Below, piece by piece: positions 25,651 to 34,296 of a stretch of DNA of 64,000 nucleotides. How positions within the stretch are numbered: the first letter of the stretch is position 1; every line of letters begins with the position of its first letter. The position numbers and the translations under genes are program-made. Source of the stretch: Sphingomonas sp. 35-24ZXX (lineage in GTDB: Bacteria > Pseudomonadota > Alphaproteobacteria > Sphingomonadales > Sphingomonadaceae); the NCBI RefSeq assembly GCF_000786215.1, contig NZ_JROG01000008.1, positions 62,001-126,000 of the forward strand, written 5' to 3'. The notes below the pieces were generated by a model that was not told where the DNA came from, made no database searches, and worked only from the letters and a program-made list of their open reading frames with translations.

Positions 25651-27267
25651 ATGCAGATTGTCGAGACGCTGAACGAGGGCCTGAAGCGGGCCTACACCAT
25701 CACCATCCCCGCCCAGGATCTGGAAGCGCGGGTGGATGCCGAAGTGAAGAAGATTGCGCCGCAGGTGCGCATGCCCGGCTTCCGCCCCGGCAAGGTGCCC
25801 GCCAACCTGATTCGCAAGATGCATGGCGAATCGATTCACGCCGATGCGCTGAACGCGACCATCCAGGAAAGCGTCGACAAGGCGATCCGCGACAACAACC
25901 TGCGCCCCGCCATCCAGCCTTCGGTCGACCTCAACGAGGATTACACCGCCGGCAAGGATGCCGAAGTGAAGATGTCGCTCGAGGTGCTGCCGCAGGTTCC
26001 GACCCCGTCGATCGATTCGATCACGCTCGAGCGGCTGATCGTCGAGCCGGGCGAAGCCGCCGTGACCGAAGCGCTGCAGCGCATCGCCGATGGCCAGAAG
26101 AGCTACACCGCTGCACCCAAGACCTACAAGGCCAAGGACGGCGACCAGGTCATCATCGACTTTGAAGGCAAGGTCGATGGCGTTCCGTTCGAAGGCGGCA
26201 AGGGCGAAGGCATGGCCGTCGTCATCGGTTCGGGCCAGCTCATCCCCGGTTTCGAGGACCAGCTCGTCGGCCTGAAGGCCAATGACGAAGCCGTCATCAA
26301 CGTGACCTTCCCCGCCGAATACGGCGCCAAGGATCTCGCCGGCAAGGCTGCAACCTTCGACATCGTCGTGGGCGAAGTGAAGAAGCCCGGCGAAACCAAG
26401 CTGGACGACGATTTCGCCAAGTCGCTGGGTCTCGAGAGCCTCGAGCAGCTGACCGGCCTGATCAAGGGCCAGCTGGAGCAGGAACTGAACGGCCTGACCC
26501 GCACCCACATGAAGCGCCGTCTGCTCGACCACCTCGCCGAAACCCATGATTTCGAAGTCCCGCCCTCGATGGTCGAAGCCGAGTTCAACCAGATCTGGGC
26601 ACAGCTCGAACAGGAAGCTTCGCAGGAAGAAGACGCCGAATCGGCCCGCGCCGAGATGGAAAAGGACCGCGACGAATATCATTCGATCGCCGTGCGCCGC
26701 GTCCGTCTGGGCCTGCTGCTTTCCGAAATCGGCCAGGCCAATGGCGTCGAAGTTTCGCAGCAGGAAATGAACATGCTGATCGCGCAGGCTGCGCAGCAGT
26801 ATCGTCAGGAAGACCGCCAGCGGTTTGCCGAGTACATCCGCAACACGCCGATGGCCGCCGCCCAGCTGCGCGCACCGATGTACGAGGACAAGGTTGTCGA
26901 CTTCCTGTTCGACAAGGCAACGATCACCGATCGCACCGTGACCCGCGAAGAGCTGGAAGCGGCGATCGAAGCCGAGGAAGACGCCGGCGCCAATGGTGGT
27001 CATGTCCATGGCCCCGATTGCGGCCATGATCATGGCCATGACGAAAAGCCCAAGGCCAAGAAGGCCGCGCCGAAAAAGGCTGCGGTGAAGAAGGACGCCG
27101 AGGCAGAGACCGAAGCAGCGCCTGAAGCAGCTGAAAAGCCCGCGAAAAAGGCAGCGCCCAAGAAGGCCGCTGCCAAGAAGGACGAGGCTCCGGCCGAAGC
27201 TGCCGAGGAAGCCAAGCCTGCTGCAAAGAAGGCTGCTCCCAAGAAGGCAGCCGCCAAGAAGGACTGA
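25651..27267 (+). CDS. tig: Trigger factor with long His-rich and Lys/Ala-rich C-terminal tail
   Basis: A 538-residue ribosome-associated chaperone and peptidyl-prolyl isomerase. The N-terminal ribosome-binding domain contains GFRPGKVPANLIRK (the GFRxGKxP signature, about residues 45-58). The FKBP-like domain covers about 145-245 (GDQVIIDFEGKVDG) and the chaperone arms extend to about 435. The tail beyond 445 is unusual: a metal-binding-like stretch HVHGPDCGHDHGHDEKPK, then repeats of KKAAPKKAA with acidic spacers to the end. Typical trigger factors are about 430-450 residues. Start ATG at 25651 is the family N-terminus. It is not next to clpP/clpX, which lie 22 kb away. Confidence 0.95.
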   Translation: MQIVETLNEGLKRAYTITIPAQDLEARVDAEVKKIAPQVRMPGFRPGKVPANLIRKMHGESIHADALNATIQESVDKAIRDNNLRPAIQPSVDLNEDYTAGKDAEVKMSLEVLPQVPTPSIDSITLERLIVEPGEAAVTEALQRIADGQKSYTAAPKTYKAKDGDQVIIDFEGKVDGVPFEGGKGEGMAVVIGSGQLIPGFEDQLVGLKANDEAVINVTFPAEYGAKDLAGKAATFDIVVGEVKKPGETKLDDDFAKSLGLESLEQLTGLIKGQLEQELNGLTRTHMKRRLLDHLAETHDFEVPPSMVEAEFNQIWAQLEQEASQEEDAESARAEMEKDRDEYHSIAVRRVRLGLLLSEIGQANGVEVSQQEMNMLIAQAAQQYRQEDRQRFAEYIRNTPMAAAQLRAPMYEDKVVDFLFDKATITDRTVTREELEAAIEAEEDAGANGGHVHGPDCGHDHGHDEKPKAKKAAPKKAAVKKDAEAETEAAPEAAEKPAKKAAPKKAAAKKDEAPAEAAEEAKPAAKKAAPKKAAAKKD

Positions 27268-27293
27268 TCTTCAGCCCTTTGCGCTACGAAATC

Positions 27294-27328
27294 AGCCCCC
27301 GCCAGGTTCGCCTCGCGGGGGCTTTTTC
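27294..27328 (+). terminator. Intrinsic terminator after tig
   Basis: A perfect 9-bp stem AGCCCCCGC (27294-27302) with GCGGGGGCT (27315-27323), a 12-base loop and a following TTTTC. It ends the tig transcript before the convergent oxidoreductase gene. Confidence 0.85.
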
Positions 27329-27348
27329 GTGCGCGTCGAACCCTTGCG

Positions 27349-28944
27349 CTAACTGCGCCGCCAGCGCCGGTCGGAGAGGATCACCCGGGCCGCATTGTGC
27401 CCCGGCGCGCCGGTGACCCCGCCGCCGGGATGCGTGCCCGATCCGCACATGTACAGGCCCTTCAAAGGCCCGCGATAATCGGCATGGCCCAGCACCGGCC
27501 GCGCTGACCACAGCTGGTCCAAGCTCATCCGGCCGTGGAAGATGTCGCCGCCGATCAGGCCGAAGGTTCGCTCCAGGCCCTTGGGACTGAGCACCTGCTT
27601 GCCGAGGATCGAGGCGCGGAAGCCCGGCGCATGCGCCTCCACTGTGGCAATGATCGTGTCGGCGGCAGCGGCTTCCTGCTCAGGCGTCCAGTCGAGCGCG
27701 GGGTCGAACTGCTGGCAGAACAGGCTTGCGACATGGCTGCCTGCCGGCGCCAGGCTGTCATCGACGATCGAGGGGATCAGCATCTCGACGATCGGTTCGC
27801 GCGACCAGCCGTGCGCGCGCGCGTCGGTGAAGGCGCGGTCCATGTAATCGAGGCTCGGCGCGATCACGATGCCGGCGCGCAGGTGCTCACCGTCTCCGGG
27901 CAGGCTGGCAAAGCTGGGGAGCCGGTCCAGCGCCACGTTCATCCGGAAGCTACCCGATCCGGTGACATAGCCGCGCATCCGGCGCGCGAAATCCTGGGGG
28001 AGCGCGGCTTCGGGCACCAGCCGTCCATAAAGCAGCTTGGGCCCCACATTGGCGATGATGCGGGGGCTACGCAGCGCCTCGCCACTCGCCAGCTGCACCC
28101 CGACCGCGCGGCCCTGTTCGACCAGCACCTGCTCGACCGGTGCGTTGAGCGTGATCTCCACCCCCTGCTCGGCGCAAGCTTCGGCCATCATCCGGGTGAT
28201 GCTGCCCATCCCGCCCAGCACATGACCCCAGCTGCCCTTGTTGCCGTTCACCTCGCCGAAGACATGGTGCAGCAGCACATAGGCCGAGCCCGGCGTATCG
28301 GGGCTGGCGTAATTGCCGACCACCGCATCGAAGCCGAACGCCGCCTGCACGGGCGCACTTTCGAACCATTGCGACAGGAACTCGCGCGCCGACCTGGTGA
28401 ACAGATCGAGCATGTCGCGCTGCACCTCGCGCGACAGCCGCGACAGCAGCCGCCCGGTGGTCAGCGCCTCGACCAGCCCCGCCACGCCCCCGCCGATATT
28501 GGGCGGCGGGCGCAATGCCAGATCGCGCAGCACATCGGCGACGCGCTCGAGCATCGCGTAATAGGCGGGCAGCGCTTCGGCATCGCGCTTCGAGAAGCGC
28601 GCGAACGCGGCTTGGGTGCGCTCCAGCCCGCCGCCCAGAATCAGATGGTCGCCGTGCGGCAGCGGCAGGAAGTTCGACACCGGCCGTTCGATCACCCGGT
28701 AGCCGCGCCGTACCAGGCCCAAGTCTGCAATGACCTGGGGCTGGAGCAGGCTGACGGTATAGCTCGCCACCGAATTGCGGAAACCGGGGTGAAATTCCTG
28801 CGTCACCGCCGCGCCGCCTGCGACATGCCTTGCCTCCAGCACGCGCACCTTCAGCCCCGCGCGTGCCAGATAGAAGGCGCAGGTCAGACCGTTATGGCCG
28901 CCGCCGATGATGATCGCGTCAGGCGATGTGCTGCTGTTGCCCAT
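27349..28944 (-). CDS. FAD-dependent oxidoreductase, phytoene dehydrogenase/PYROXD2-like
   Basis: A 531-residue flavoprotein of the CrtI/amine-oxidase superfamily. The N-terminal dinucleotide motif is AIIIGGGHNGLTCAFYLARAG, followed by LEARHVAGGAAVTQEFHPGF. The C-terminal FAD motif is GLYMCGSGTHPGGGVTGAPGHNAAR. No carotenoid genes are next to it, so a role in carotenoid synthesis is not supported. It resembles the PYROXD2-like clade, whose substrate is unknown. Start ATG at 28944 was chosen; TTG at 28950 is an alternative. It is divergent from feoA. Confidence 0.85.
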   Translation of the reverse strand: MGNSSTSPDAIIIGGGHNGLTCAFYLARAGLKVRVLEARHVAGGAAVTQEFHPGFRNSVASYTVSLLQPQVIADLGLVRRGYRVIERPVSNFLPLPHGDHLILGGGLERTQAAFARFSKRDAEALPAYYAMLERVADVLRDLALRPPPNIGGGVAGLVEALTTGRLLSRLSREVQRDMLDLFTRSAREFLSQWFESAPVQAAFGFDAVVGNYASPDTPGSAYVLLHHVFGEVNGNKGSWGHVLGGMGSITRMMAEACAEQGVEITLNAPVEQVLVEQGRAVGVQLASGEALRSPRIIANVGPKLLYGRLVPEAALPQDFARRMRGYVTGSGSFRMNVALDRLPSFASLPGDGEHLRAGIVIAPSLDYMDRAFTDARAHGWSREPIVEMLIPSIVDDSLAPAGSHVASLFCQQFDPALDWTPEQEAAAADTIIATVEAHAPGFRASILGKQVLSPKGLERTFGLIGGDIFHGRMSLDQLWSARPVLGHADYRGPLKGLYMCGSGTHPGGGVTGAPGHNAARVILSDRRWRRS

Positions 28945-29035
28945 GTCCAAGGCCTAGCCCAGCACCTGGCCGCCGCCAAGGGGGGCACACCCACGCCGTC
29001 AGCCCCAAGAAATCGCTGGCGCGGCACGGCGGATA

Positions 29036-29052
29036 TTGATAGCGGTTCGCAA
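29036..29052 (+). promoter_or_regulatory. Candidate Fur box upstream of feoA
   Basis: TTGATAGCGGTTCGCAA is an imperfect 17-base palindrome (TTGnnAnC-n-GnTnnCAA) resembling iron-responsive Fur sites of this group. It lies five bases before the feoA ATG, where bound repressor would block transcription. Inference only. Confidence 0.35.
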
Positions 29053-29056
29053 AACC

Positions 29057-29308
29057 ATGCTTCTTGACCAGCTTCCCAATGGCCAGCGTGCGGAGATTGC
29101 CGCGATCGACTGGAGCGTCCTGCCCCCAGACGAGGGCAAGCGCCTGCGTGCGCTGGGCGTGGATACCGGCGCGATGGTCTCGATCCGCCATCGCGGCATC
29201 TTTTTCGGACGCGATCCGATCGCGCTCAGCATCGGGCGGATGACGGTGGCGATCCGCCGCGTCCATGCGCGCGCGATCACCCTGCGCGAACCGGGAGCCG
29301 CCGCATGA
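29057..29308 (+). CDS. feoA: Ferrous iron transport protein A
   Basis: An 83-residue SH3-like FeoA protein, the small cytoplasmic partner of FeoB. It shows MLLDQLPNGQRAEIAAID at the start and LRALGVDTGAMVSIRHRG in the middle. The start ATG at 29057 matches the family N-terminus; no clear ribosome binding site precedes it, and a TTG at 29036 is also in frame. Its stop overlaps the feoB ATG (ATGA). Confidence 0.9.
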   Translation: MLLDQLPNGQRAEIAAIDWSVLPPDEGKRLRALGVDTGAMVSIRHRGIFFGRDPIALSIGRMTVAIRRVHARAITLREPGAAA

Positions 29309-31161
29309 CCCGGCACCAGCCGCTGATCGCGCTGGTCGGCAACCCCAATGCCGGCAAGAGCGCGCTGTTCAACGCGCTCACCGGCGCGCGGCAGAAGATC
29401 GCCAATTATCCCGGCGTGACCGTGGAGCGCAAATCGGGCCGCTTTGCCTTTGCCGATGGCCGCCCCGCCGAGCTGATCGACCTGCCCGGCAGCTACAGCC
29501 TCGACCCCACCAGCCCCGACGAAGCAGTGACCCGCGATGTCGTGATGGGCCGCCAGGCGGGCGAACGCCAGCCCGAGGCGCTGGTGATCGTGCTCGATTC
29601 GGCCAATCTCGACCAGCACCTCGTCTTCGCGCTCGAGCTGCTGCAGCTCGGCCTGCCCACGGTCGTCGCACTCAACATGGTGGACCTTGCCGAACGCGAT
29701 GGGCTGACGCTCGATGCGGCGCGGCTGGCGGCGGATCTGGGCGTACCGGTCATCCCCACCGTCGCGGTGCGCCGCCGGGGGCTCACCGAACTGGCTGAAG
29801 CGCTGGATGCGGTGATCCTCGCCAGGCAGGTGCCGCATGCGCCGCTGGGCGAGCCCGACATGCGCGCCCGGCGCAGGCGGGCCGAGCATATCGCCCATGC
29901 CGCCATCGTCAGCCAGACCCACAGCCGCCGCTGGACCGACCGGGCGGACAGCGTGCTGCTGCACCCCTTTGCCGGGCCGTTGATCCTGCTCGCCTTGCTG
30001 TTCATCATCTTCCAGGCGGTGTTCAGCTGGGCCACGCCCTTTGCCGACGCGCTGGAAGCGGGCGCAGCCGCTCTGGGCGAACTGGCCACCACGACGATCC
30101 CGGAAGGCTTTTTCCGCTCGATGATCGTCGATGGCGTGATCGCGGGCGTCGGATCGGTCGTCGTCTTCCTGCCGCAGATCATCATCCTGTTCTTCTTCAT
30201 CCTGCTGATGGAGGCGACCGGCTACATGGCGCGCGCCGCGTTCATCATGGACCGGATGATGGCGAGCGTCGGCCTGTCGGGCCGCTCGTTCATCCCGCTG
30301 CTCTCCAGCTTTGCCTGCGCGATCCCCGGCATCATGGCGACGCGCAGCATCTCGGACGAGAAGGACCGGCTGACCACCATCCTCATCGCCCCGCTGATGA
30401 CCTGCTCGGCGCGGTTGCCCGTCTATACCGTGATCATCGCCGCGTTCATTCCGCAGATCACCGTCGGCCCGGGCGTCGGCCTGCAGGGGCTGGTGCTGTT
30501 CGGCCTGTATGTCTTCGGCATCATCGGCGCGATGGTGGTGGCGCTGGTGCTGCGCTCGACCGTGGCCAAGGGCGGCGCGAGCGGCTTCCTGATGGAAATG
30601 CCCAAATACCAGCTGCCGCGGATCGGCGATCTGGCGCTCGGCCTGTGGCAGCGGGCCGCGCTGTTCCTGCGGCGTGCGGGCACGATCATCTTTGCCGTGA
30701 CCATCGGCCTGTGGCTGCTGCTCACCTATCCGCAGGCGCCCGCAGGCAGCGGCATCAGCCAGTCCGAATATTCGGCCGCCGGGCGCATCGCCAGCGTGCT
30801 CGAACCGGTGGTCGCGCCGATCGGCTTTTCGCGCGACATCGCATTGGCGCTGATCCCGGCGATGGCCGCGCGCGAGGTCGCCGTCTCGGCGCTCGCCACC
30901 ACCTATGCCATCGACGCCACCGACGAGGACGAACAGGCGCAGGCGCTGGGCGAGCGGCTCGCCGGGCGCTGGTCGCTGCCCACCGCACTGGCGTTCCTCG
31001 CCTGGTTCGTGTTCGCACCGCAGTGCATCTCGACAGTCGCGGTGACGCGGCGCGAGACCAACGGCTGGAAATGGCCGATCTTCATGCTGGTCTATCTGTT
31101 CGGCCTGGCCTGGGTGGCCGCCGGGATTACCTTCTGGACCGCGACGGCTTTCGGGCTATAA
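29305..31161 (+). CDS. feoB: Ferrous iron transporter FeoB
   Basis: A 618-residue inner-membrane Fe(II) transporter with an N-terminal G domain: GNPNAGKS at 12-19, DLPG at 59-62 and NMVD at 124-127. Two Gate-type membrane halves follow; [18 protein letters not shown] and [17 protein letters not shown] carry the conserved core, including the Cys of the Gate motifs. FeoC is absent, as is usual outside gammaproteobacteria. It forms an operon with feoA and is probably iron-repressed through the upstream Fur-like site. Confidence 0.96.
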   Translation: MTRHQPLIALVGNPNAGKSALFNALTGARQKIANYPGVTVERKSGRFAFADGRPAELIDLPGSYSLDPTSPDEAVTRDVVMGRQAGERQPEALVIVLDSANLDQHLVFALELLQLGLPTVVALNMVDLAERDGLTLDAARLAADLGVPVIPTVAVRRRGLTELAEALDAVILARQVPHAPLGEPDMRARRRRAEHIAHAAIVSQTHSRRWTDRADSVLLHPFAGPLILLALLFIIFQAVFSWATPFADALEAGAAALGELATTTIPEGFFRSMIVDGVIAGVGSVVVFLPQIIILFFFILLMEATGYMARAAFIMDRMMASVGLSGRSFIPLLSSFACAIPGIMATRSISDEKDRLTTILIAPLMTCSARLPVYTVIIAAFIPQITVGPGVGLQGLVLFGLYVFGIIGAMVVALVLRSTVAKGGASGFLMEMPKYQLPRIGDLALGLWQRAALFLRRAGTIIFAVTIGLWLLLTYPQAPAGSGISQSEYSAAGRIASVLEPVVAPIGFSRDIALALIPAMAAREVAVSALATTYAIDATDEDEQAQALGERLAGRWSLPTALAFLAWFVFAPQCISTVAVTRRETNGWKWPIFMLVYLFGLAWVAAGITFWTATAFGL

Positions 31162-31231
31162 ACGCCGCAACAGATCGGGGCGATGTTTCGCCCGGTCATC
31201 CACCACATCACAGAAATTCCGGGGAAAGCAT

Positions 31232-31765
31232 ATGTCGGGCAGCGTCAACAAGGTCATTCTGATCGGCAATCTGGGCGCCGATCCCGAGGTCCGCAGCTTC
31301 CAGAACGGTGGCAAGGTCGCCAATCTGCGCATCGCCACCACCGAAACGTGGAAAGACCGCAATTCGGGCGAAAAGCAGGAGCGCACCGACTGGCACAATG
31401 TCGCGATATTCGGCGATGGCCTGGCGGGCGTCGCCGAGCGCTTCCTGCGCAAGGGCTCCAAGATCTATGTCGAAGGCCAGCTGCGCACCCGCAAGTGGCA
31501 GGACCAGTCGGGCGCAGACCGCTACACCACCGAAGTGGTGCTGCAGGGCCCTGGCGCAGTGCTGACCATGCTTGACGGCAAGCCCGGCGGCGGCGGCGGA
31601 ATGGGCGGCGGCGGTGGCGGCGATTTCGGCGGCGGTCGCAGCACCGGCGGTTCGTCGGGCGGCTCTTCGGGCAGCGGCGGGCGCGGCTTCAACGACGGCG
31701 GATCGAGCAGCGGCTGGGGCGGCGGCGGCTTTGACGACGACCTGAACGACGACGTTCCGTTCTGA
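31232..31765 (+). CDS. ssb: Single-stranded DNA-binding protein
   Basis: A 177-residue SSB. The OB-fold occupies residues 1-110 ([39 protein letters not shown]). A Gly/Ser-rich flexible linker follows, then the acidic protein-interaction tip ending [10 protein letters not shown]. It acts in replication, recombination and repair by coating ssDNA. It lies 70 bases after feoB on the same strand. Confidence 0.97.
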   Translation: MSGSVNKVILIGNLGADPEVRSFQNGGKVANLRIATTETWKDRNSGEKQERTDWHNVAIFGDGLAGVAERFLRKGSKIYVEGQLRTRKWQDQSGADRYTTEVVLQGPGAVLTMLDGKPGGGGGMGGGGGGDFGGGRSTGGSSGGSSGSGGRGFNDGGSSSGWGGGGFDDDLNDDVPF

Positions 31766-31791
31766 CAGGTCGCGAACGGCAGGGCAGCGGG

Positions 31792-32295
31792 ATGACCGAC
31801 CGGTCCGAGATGCTGAAGGCGCAGCTGGTTCGAAACTTCGACACCATTTCGCTCGAGCATCGCACCCGCACCGCCAGCGTCGACTTTCATCACGCCCGGC
31901 TGACCGATGGCACGCCAGCGACCAAGCTGGGCGCGGCAGTGCTGGTCGTCGCGCCGGGCAAGATCGCCTGCCCGTATCACCTGCACCATGCGCAGGAAGA
32001 GATGTTCGTCATCCTGGAGGGGAGCGGTACACTGCGCGTCGCGGGCGAGCATGTGCCGATCGGCGCGGGCGATGTCATCACCGTGCCGCCCGGCCCCGAT
32101 TACCCTCGCCAGATTATCAACACGTCCGATGCGCCGCTCAAGTATCTGGCGATCAGCACCCAGGACGATCCGGAAATTTATGAATATCCCGATTCGGGCA
32201 AGTTCATGGCCGAGGCCGGGCTGGCGCGCGAACATCCGTTCGAGGTGATTCAGCGCAGCGGCGAGAGCCTGGATTACTGGGACGGCGAACCCTGA
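31792..32295 (+). CDS. Cupin domain protein
   Basis: A 167-residue single-domain cupin. The first cupin motif is CPYHLHHAQEEMFVILEGSG (His, His, Glu ligands) and the second is ITVPPGPDYPRQIIN, where the usual His is not clear, so metal content is uncertain. The C-terminus holds YLAISTQDDPEIYEYPDSGK. It lies between ssb and arsC. No specific substrate can be named. Confidence 0.8.
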   Translation: MTDRSEMLKAQLVRNFDTISLEHRTRTASVDFHHARLTDGTPATKLGAAVLVVAPGKIACPYHLHHAQEEMFVILEGSGTLRVAGEHVPIGAGDVITVPPGPDYPRQIINTSDAPLKYLAISTQDDPEIYEYPDSGKFMAEAGLAREHPFEVIQRSGESLDYWDGEP

Positions 32296-32323
32296 TTTCG
32301 TTCAAGGCGGAAAAGAGACCCCG

Positions 32324-32671
32324 ATGCAGATCACGATCTATCACAACCCCAAATGCGGCACCTCGCGCAACGTGCTCGCCGCGATCCGCGAGGCGGGGCA
32401 CGATCCGCAAGTCATCGAGTATCTCAAGACGCCGCCGACGCGCGAGACGCTGGAAAGCCTGATCGCGCGCGCAGGCGACGGCGCACGCGGGCTGCTGCGC
32501 GCCAAGGAGCCCTTGGTCAAGGAACTGGGCCTCGACGCTGCGGGCGTGACCGACGCGCAGATCATCGACGCGATGGTCGCGCACCCCATCCTGATCAACC
32601 GCCCCATCGTGGTGACGCCGGATGCGGTCAAGCTCTGCCGCCCCAGCGAGACGGTCGCCGAACTGCTCTGA
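32324..32671 (+). CDS. arsC: Arsenate reductase (glutaredoxin type)
   Basis: A 115-residue ArsC that reduces arsenate with glutathione and glutaredoxin. The active cysteine C11 is in YHNPKCGTSRNVL, and the three arginines that bind the oxyanion are at R59, R93 (ILINRPIVVTP) and R106 (LCRPSE). These match the E. coli plasmid ArsC positions C12, R60, R94 and R107 with a constant offset of one. No arsB or arsR is in the window, so the gene stands alone next to the cupin. Confidence 0.92.
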   Translation: MQITIYHNPKCGTSRNVLAAIREAGHDPQVIEYLKTPPTRETLESLIARAGDGARGLLRAKEPLVKELGLDAAGVTDAQIIDAMVAHPILINRPIVVTPDAVKLCRPSETVAELL

Positions 32672-32680
32672 AGACGAAAA

Positions 32681-32707
32681 CCCCGGCGCGGTGACGCCAC
32701 GCCGGGG
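32681..32707 (-). terminator. Terminator for the minus-strand decarboxylase operon
   Basis: CCCCGGCG (32681-32688) pairs with CGCCGGGG (32700-32707). On the minus strand the stem is followed by TTTTCG, placing a terminator after the acetoacetate decarboxylase-like gene that ends at 32733. It could also slow arsC transcription from the other side. Confidence 0.65.
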
Positions 32708-32732
32708 CCAGGAGTGTTCTTGTTCCGGCGTT

Positions 32733-33470
32733 TCAGCCCAGATAATCGTGCAACACGCGGCCATAAGGCAGCGTCATGTCGGTGACGAGGTGCAGGCCGC
32801 CGGTGTGTTCGAGCACCGGCAGGTCGGCGAGAGGGCAGTTGACTGAATCGACCAGCTCGACCCGCGCGCGGCCCGTCCAGGCGCCCTTCACCACCACATC
32901 GGCAAAATTGATGCCGACCAGCTGCGCGATGGCAGGCGTGCCATCGATGTCGGGGATCAGCTTCAGCGTCACCTGGGTGCGCTTGAGCAGCGCCTCGATC
33001 GCCCCCGGATCGGTCGGACCACTGTGCTTGTAGACCATCGTCCCGCTGGCCACGGTCTGCCCGGCATAGGTCAGCACGCCGGTCAGCGTGTCGCCCACGG
33101 TTTCGAGCTTGGCGATGCCGTATTTCATCGGATAGCCCCAGATCTCGCGACCACCAGCCAGAGGCGGGCAGTTGTCGACATACATCTGGGTGAGGAAGCT
33201 GCACTTTTCGCCCTGGAAGGTGCAGGGAATCGCCTGCGCCGCAGCCGAATAGGCACCAAAGCCTTCGCCATCGGGCAGATCGAGCCACTGGATCGATACC
33301 ACGTCGCCATCGGGCTCGAGCGGCTCGGGCAGCATCTTGCGGATCATCGCCGGGTCGGTCCGGTAGTTGATGATCATGTATTGGCGTTCGAAGAACTTGT
33401 ACGGGCCCACCGGATAGGTCGGGCTCTGCAACGGCATCGAGCTGAGCTTCAGCACATCCTGCTTTTTCAT
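32733..33470 (-). CDS. Acetoacetate decarboxylase family protein lacking the catalytic residues
   Basis: A 245-residue ADC-fold protein, paralogous to the gene just upstream. Aligned to the clostridial enzyme (numbering coincides), R29 is kept, but the Schiff-base lysine is Met115 (GYPMKYG), Glu61 is Gln (SIQWLDLP) and Glu76 is Ala (AYSAAAQA); only the neighbouring K116 remains. Decarboxylation through a lysine imine is therefore unlikely. It may bind a ketoacid or have changed chemistry. The start is ATG at 33470, 14 bases after the stop of its paralogue. A terminator follows. Confidence 0.85.
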   Translation of the reverse strand: MKKQDVLKLSSMPLQSPTYPVGPYKFFERQYMIINYRTDPAMIRKMLPEPLEPDGDVVSIQWLDLPDGEGFGAYSAAAQAIPCTFQGEKCSFLTQMYVDNCPPLAGGREIWGYPMKYGIAKLETVGDTLTGVLTYAGQTVASGTMVYKHSGPTDPGAIEALLKRTQVTLKLIPDIDGTPAIAQLVGINFADVVVKGAWTGRARVELVDSVNCPLADLPVLEHTGGLHLVTDMTLPYGRVLHDYLG

Positions 33471-33484
33471 CGTCTGTCCTCCCC

Positions 33485-34240
33485 TCAGCCCGCGGCGTCT
33501 TTGATATAGTCGAACAGCACCCGGCCATGCGGCAGGGTCAGGTCGCTGACGAAATGCTTGCCGCCGACAATGCGCAGGATCGGCAGGTCCGCGACCGGCG
33601 CGTTGACATGCGGGATCAGCTGCAACCGCGCAGGGCTGATCCAGCAGCCCTTCACCGTGATGTCCTCCAGATTGTAGGCGACGAGCTGGCAGATCTTGGG
33701 GCTGCCATCGACATCGGGAATGATCTTGAGGTTGCACGAGGTCTTGGTCATCGATTGGGCCTGCGCCTCGCAGCCACCGGGGGCTTCGGCCCATTTATAG
33801 GCCATGGTGCCCATCGCTACCGTCTGCCCCGCATACGACAAGGTGCCGGTCAGCGTGTCCGAGGCGACGACCAGCTTGGGCAGCGCGTATTTCTTGGGGA
33901 AGCCCCAGATTTCGCGGCCGCCGTCGATCGGCGGCTGGTCATCCAGATACATTTGCGCGGTATAGTTGATCGGCTCGCCATTGAAGGTGCACGGAATGAC
34001 AATGCCGCTTTCGGTGTAATCGCCAAAGCCTGAGCTGTCGGGCATCTTGATCCACTCGTAGAGCACCAGATTGTCGGTGTTGGGCTCGAGCGGCTCGGGC
34101 ACCGCGGCGCGCAGGGCCACCGGATCGGTCTCGTAGGTGACGATCATGAATTCGCGGTTGATGAACCGGTAGGGCCCCAGCGGATAGCTGGGTGCCGCCG
34201 CCGGCATCGACGGCAGTTTGAGAATCTCTTCAGGCGTCAT
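33485..34240 (-). CDS. adc: Acetoacetate decarboxylase
   Basis: A 251-residue ADC family enzyme expected to convert acetoacetate to acetone and CO2. It keeps the full catalytic set with an offset of one from the clostridial protein: R29, E62 (YEWIKMPD), E77 (YTESG) and the K116-K117 pair in GREIWGFPKKYA, where the first lysine forms the Schiff base. It lies directly upstream of the degenerate paralogue and downstream of the patatin gene, opposite 3-hydroxybutyrate dehydrogenase, whose product is acetoacetate. Family members with other beta-ketoacid substrates exist. Confidence 0.87.
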   Translation of the reverse strand: MTPEEILKLPSMPAAAPSYPLGPYRFINREFMIVTYETDPVALRAAVPEPLEPNTDNLVLYEWIKMPDSSGFGDYTESGIVIPCTFNGEPINYTAQMYLDDQPPIDGGREIWGFPKKYALPKLVVASDTLTGTLSYAGQTVAMGTMAYKWAEAPGGCEAQAQSMTKTSCNLKIIPDVDGSPKICQLVAYNLEDITVKGCWISPARLQLIPHVNAPVADLPILRIVGGKHFVSDLTLPHGRVLFDYIKDAAG

Positions 34241-34296
34241 TGTTCGGTAAACCCCCTGTGATGGTGGACGTTACGGAAACACGAAATGGCTGGAAA

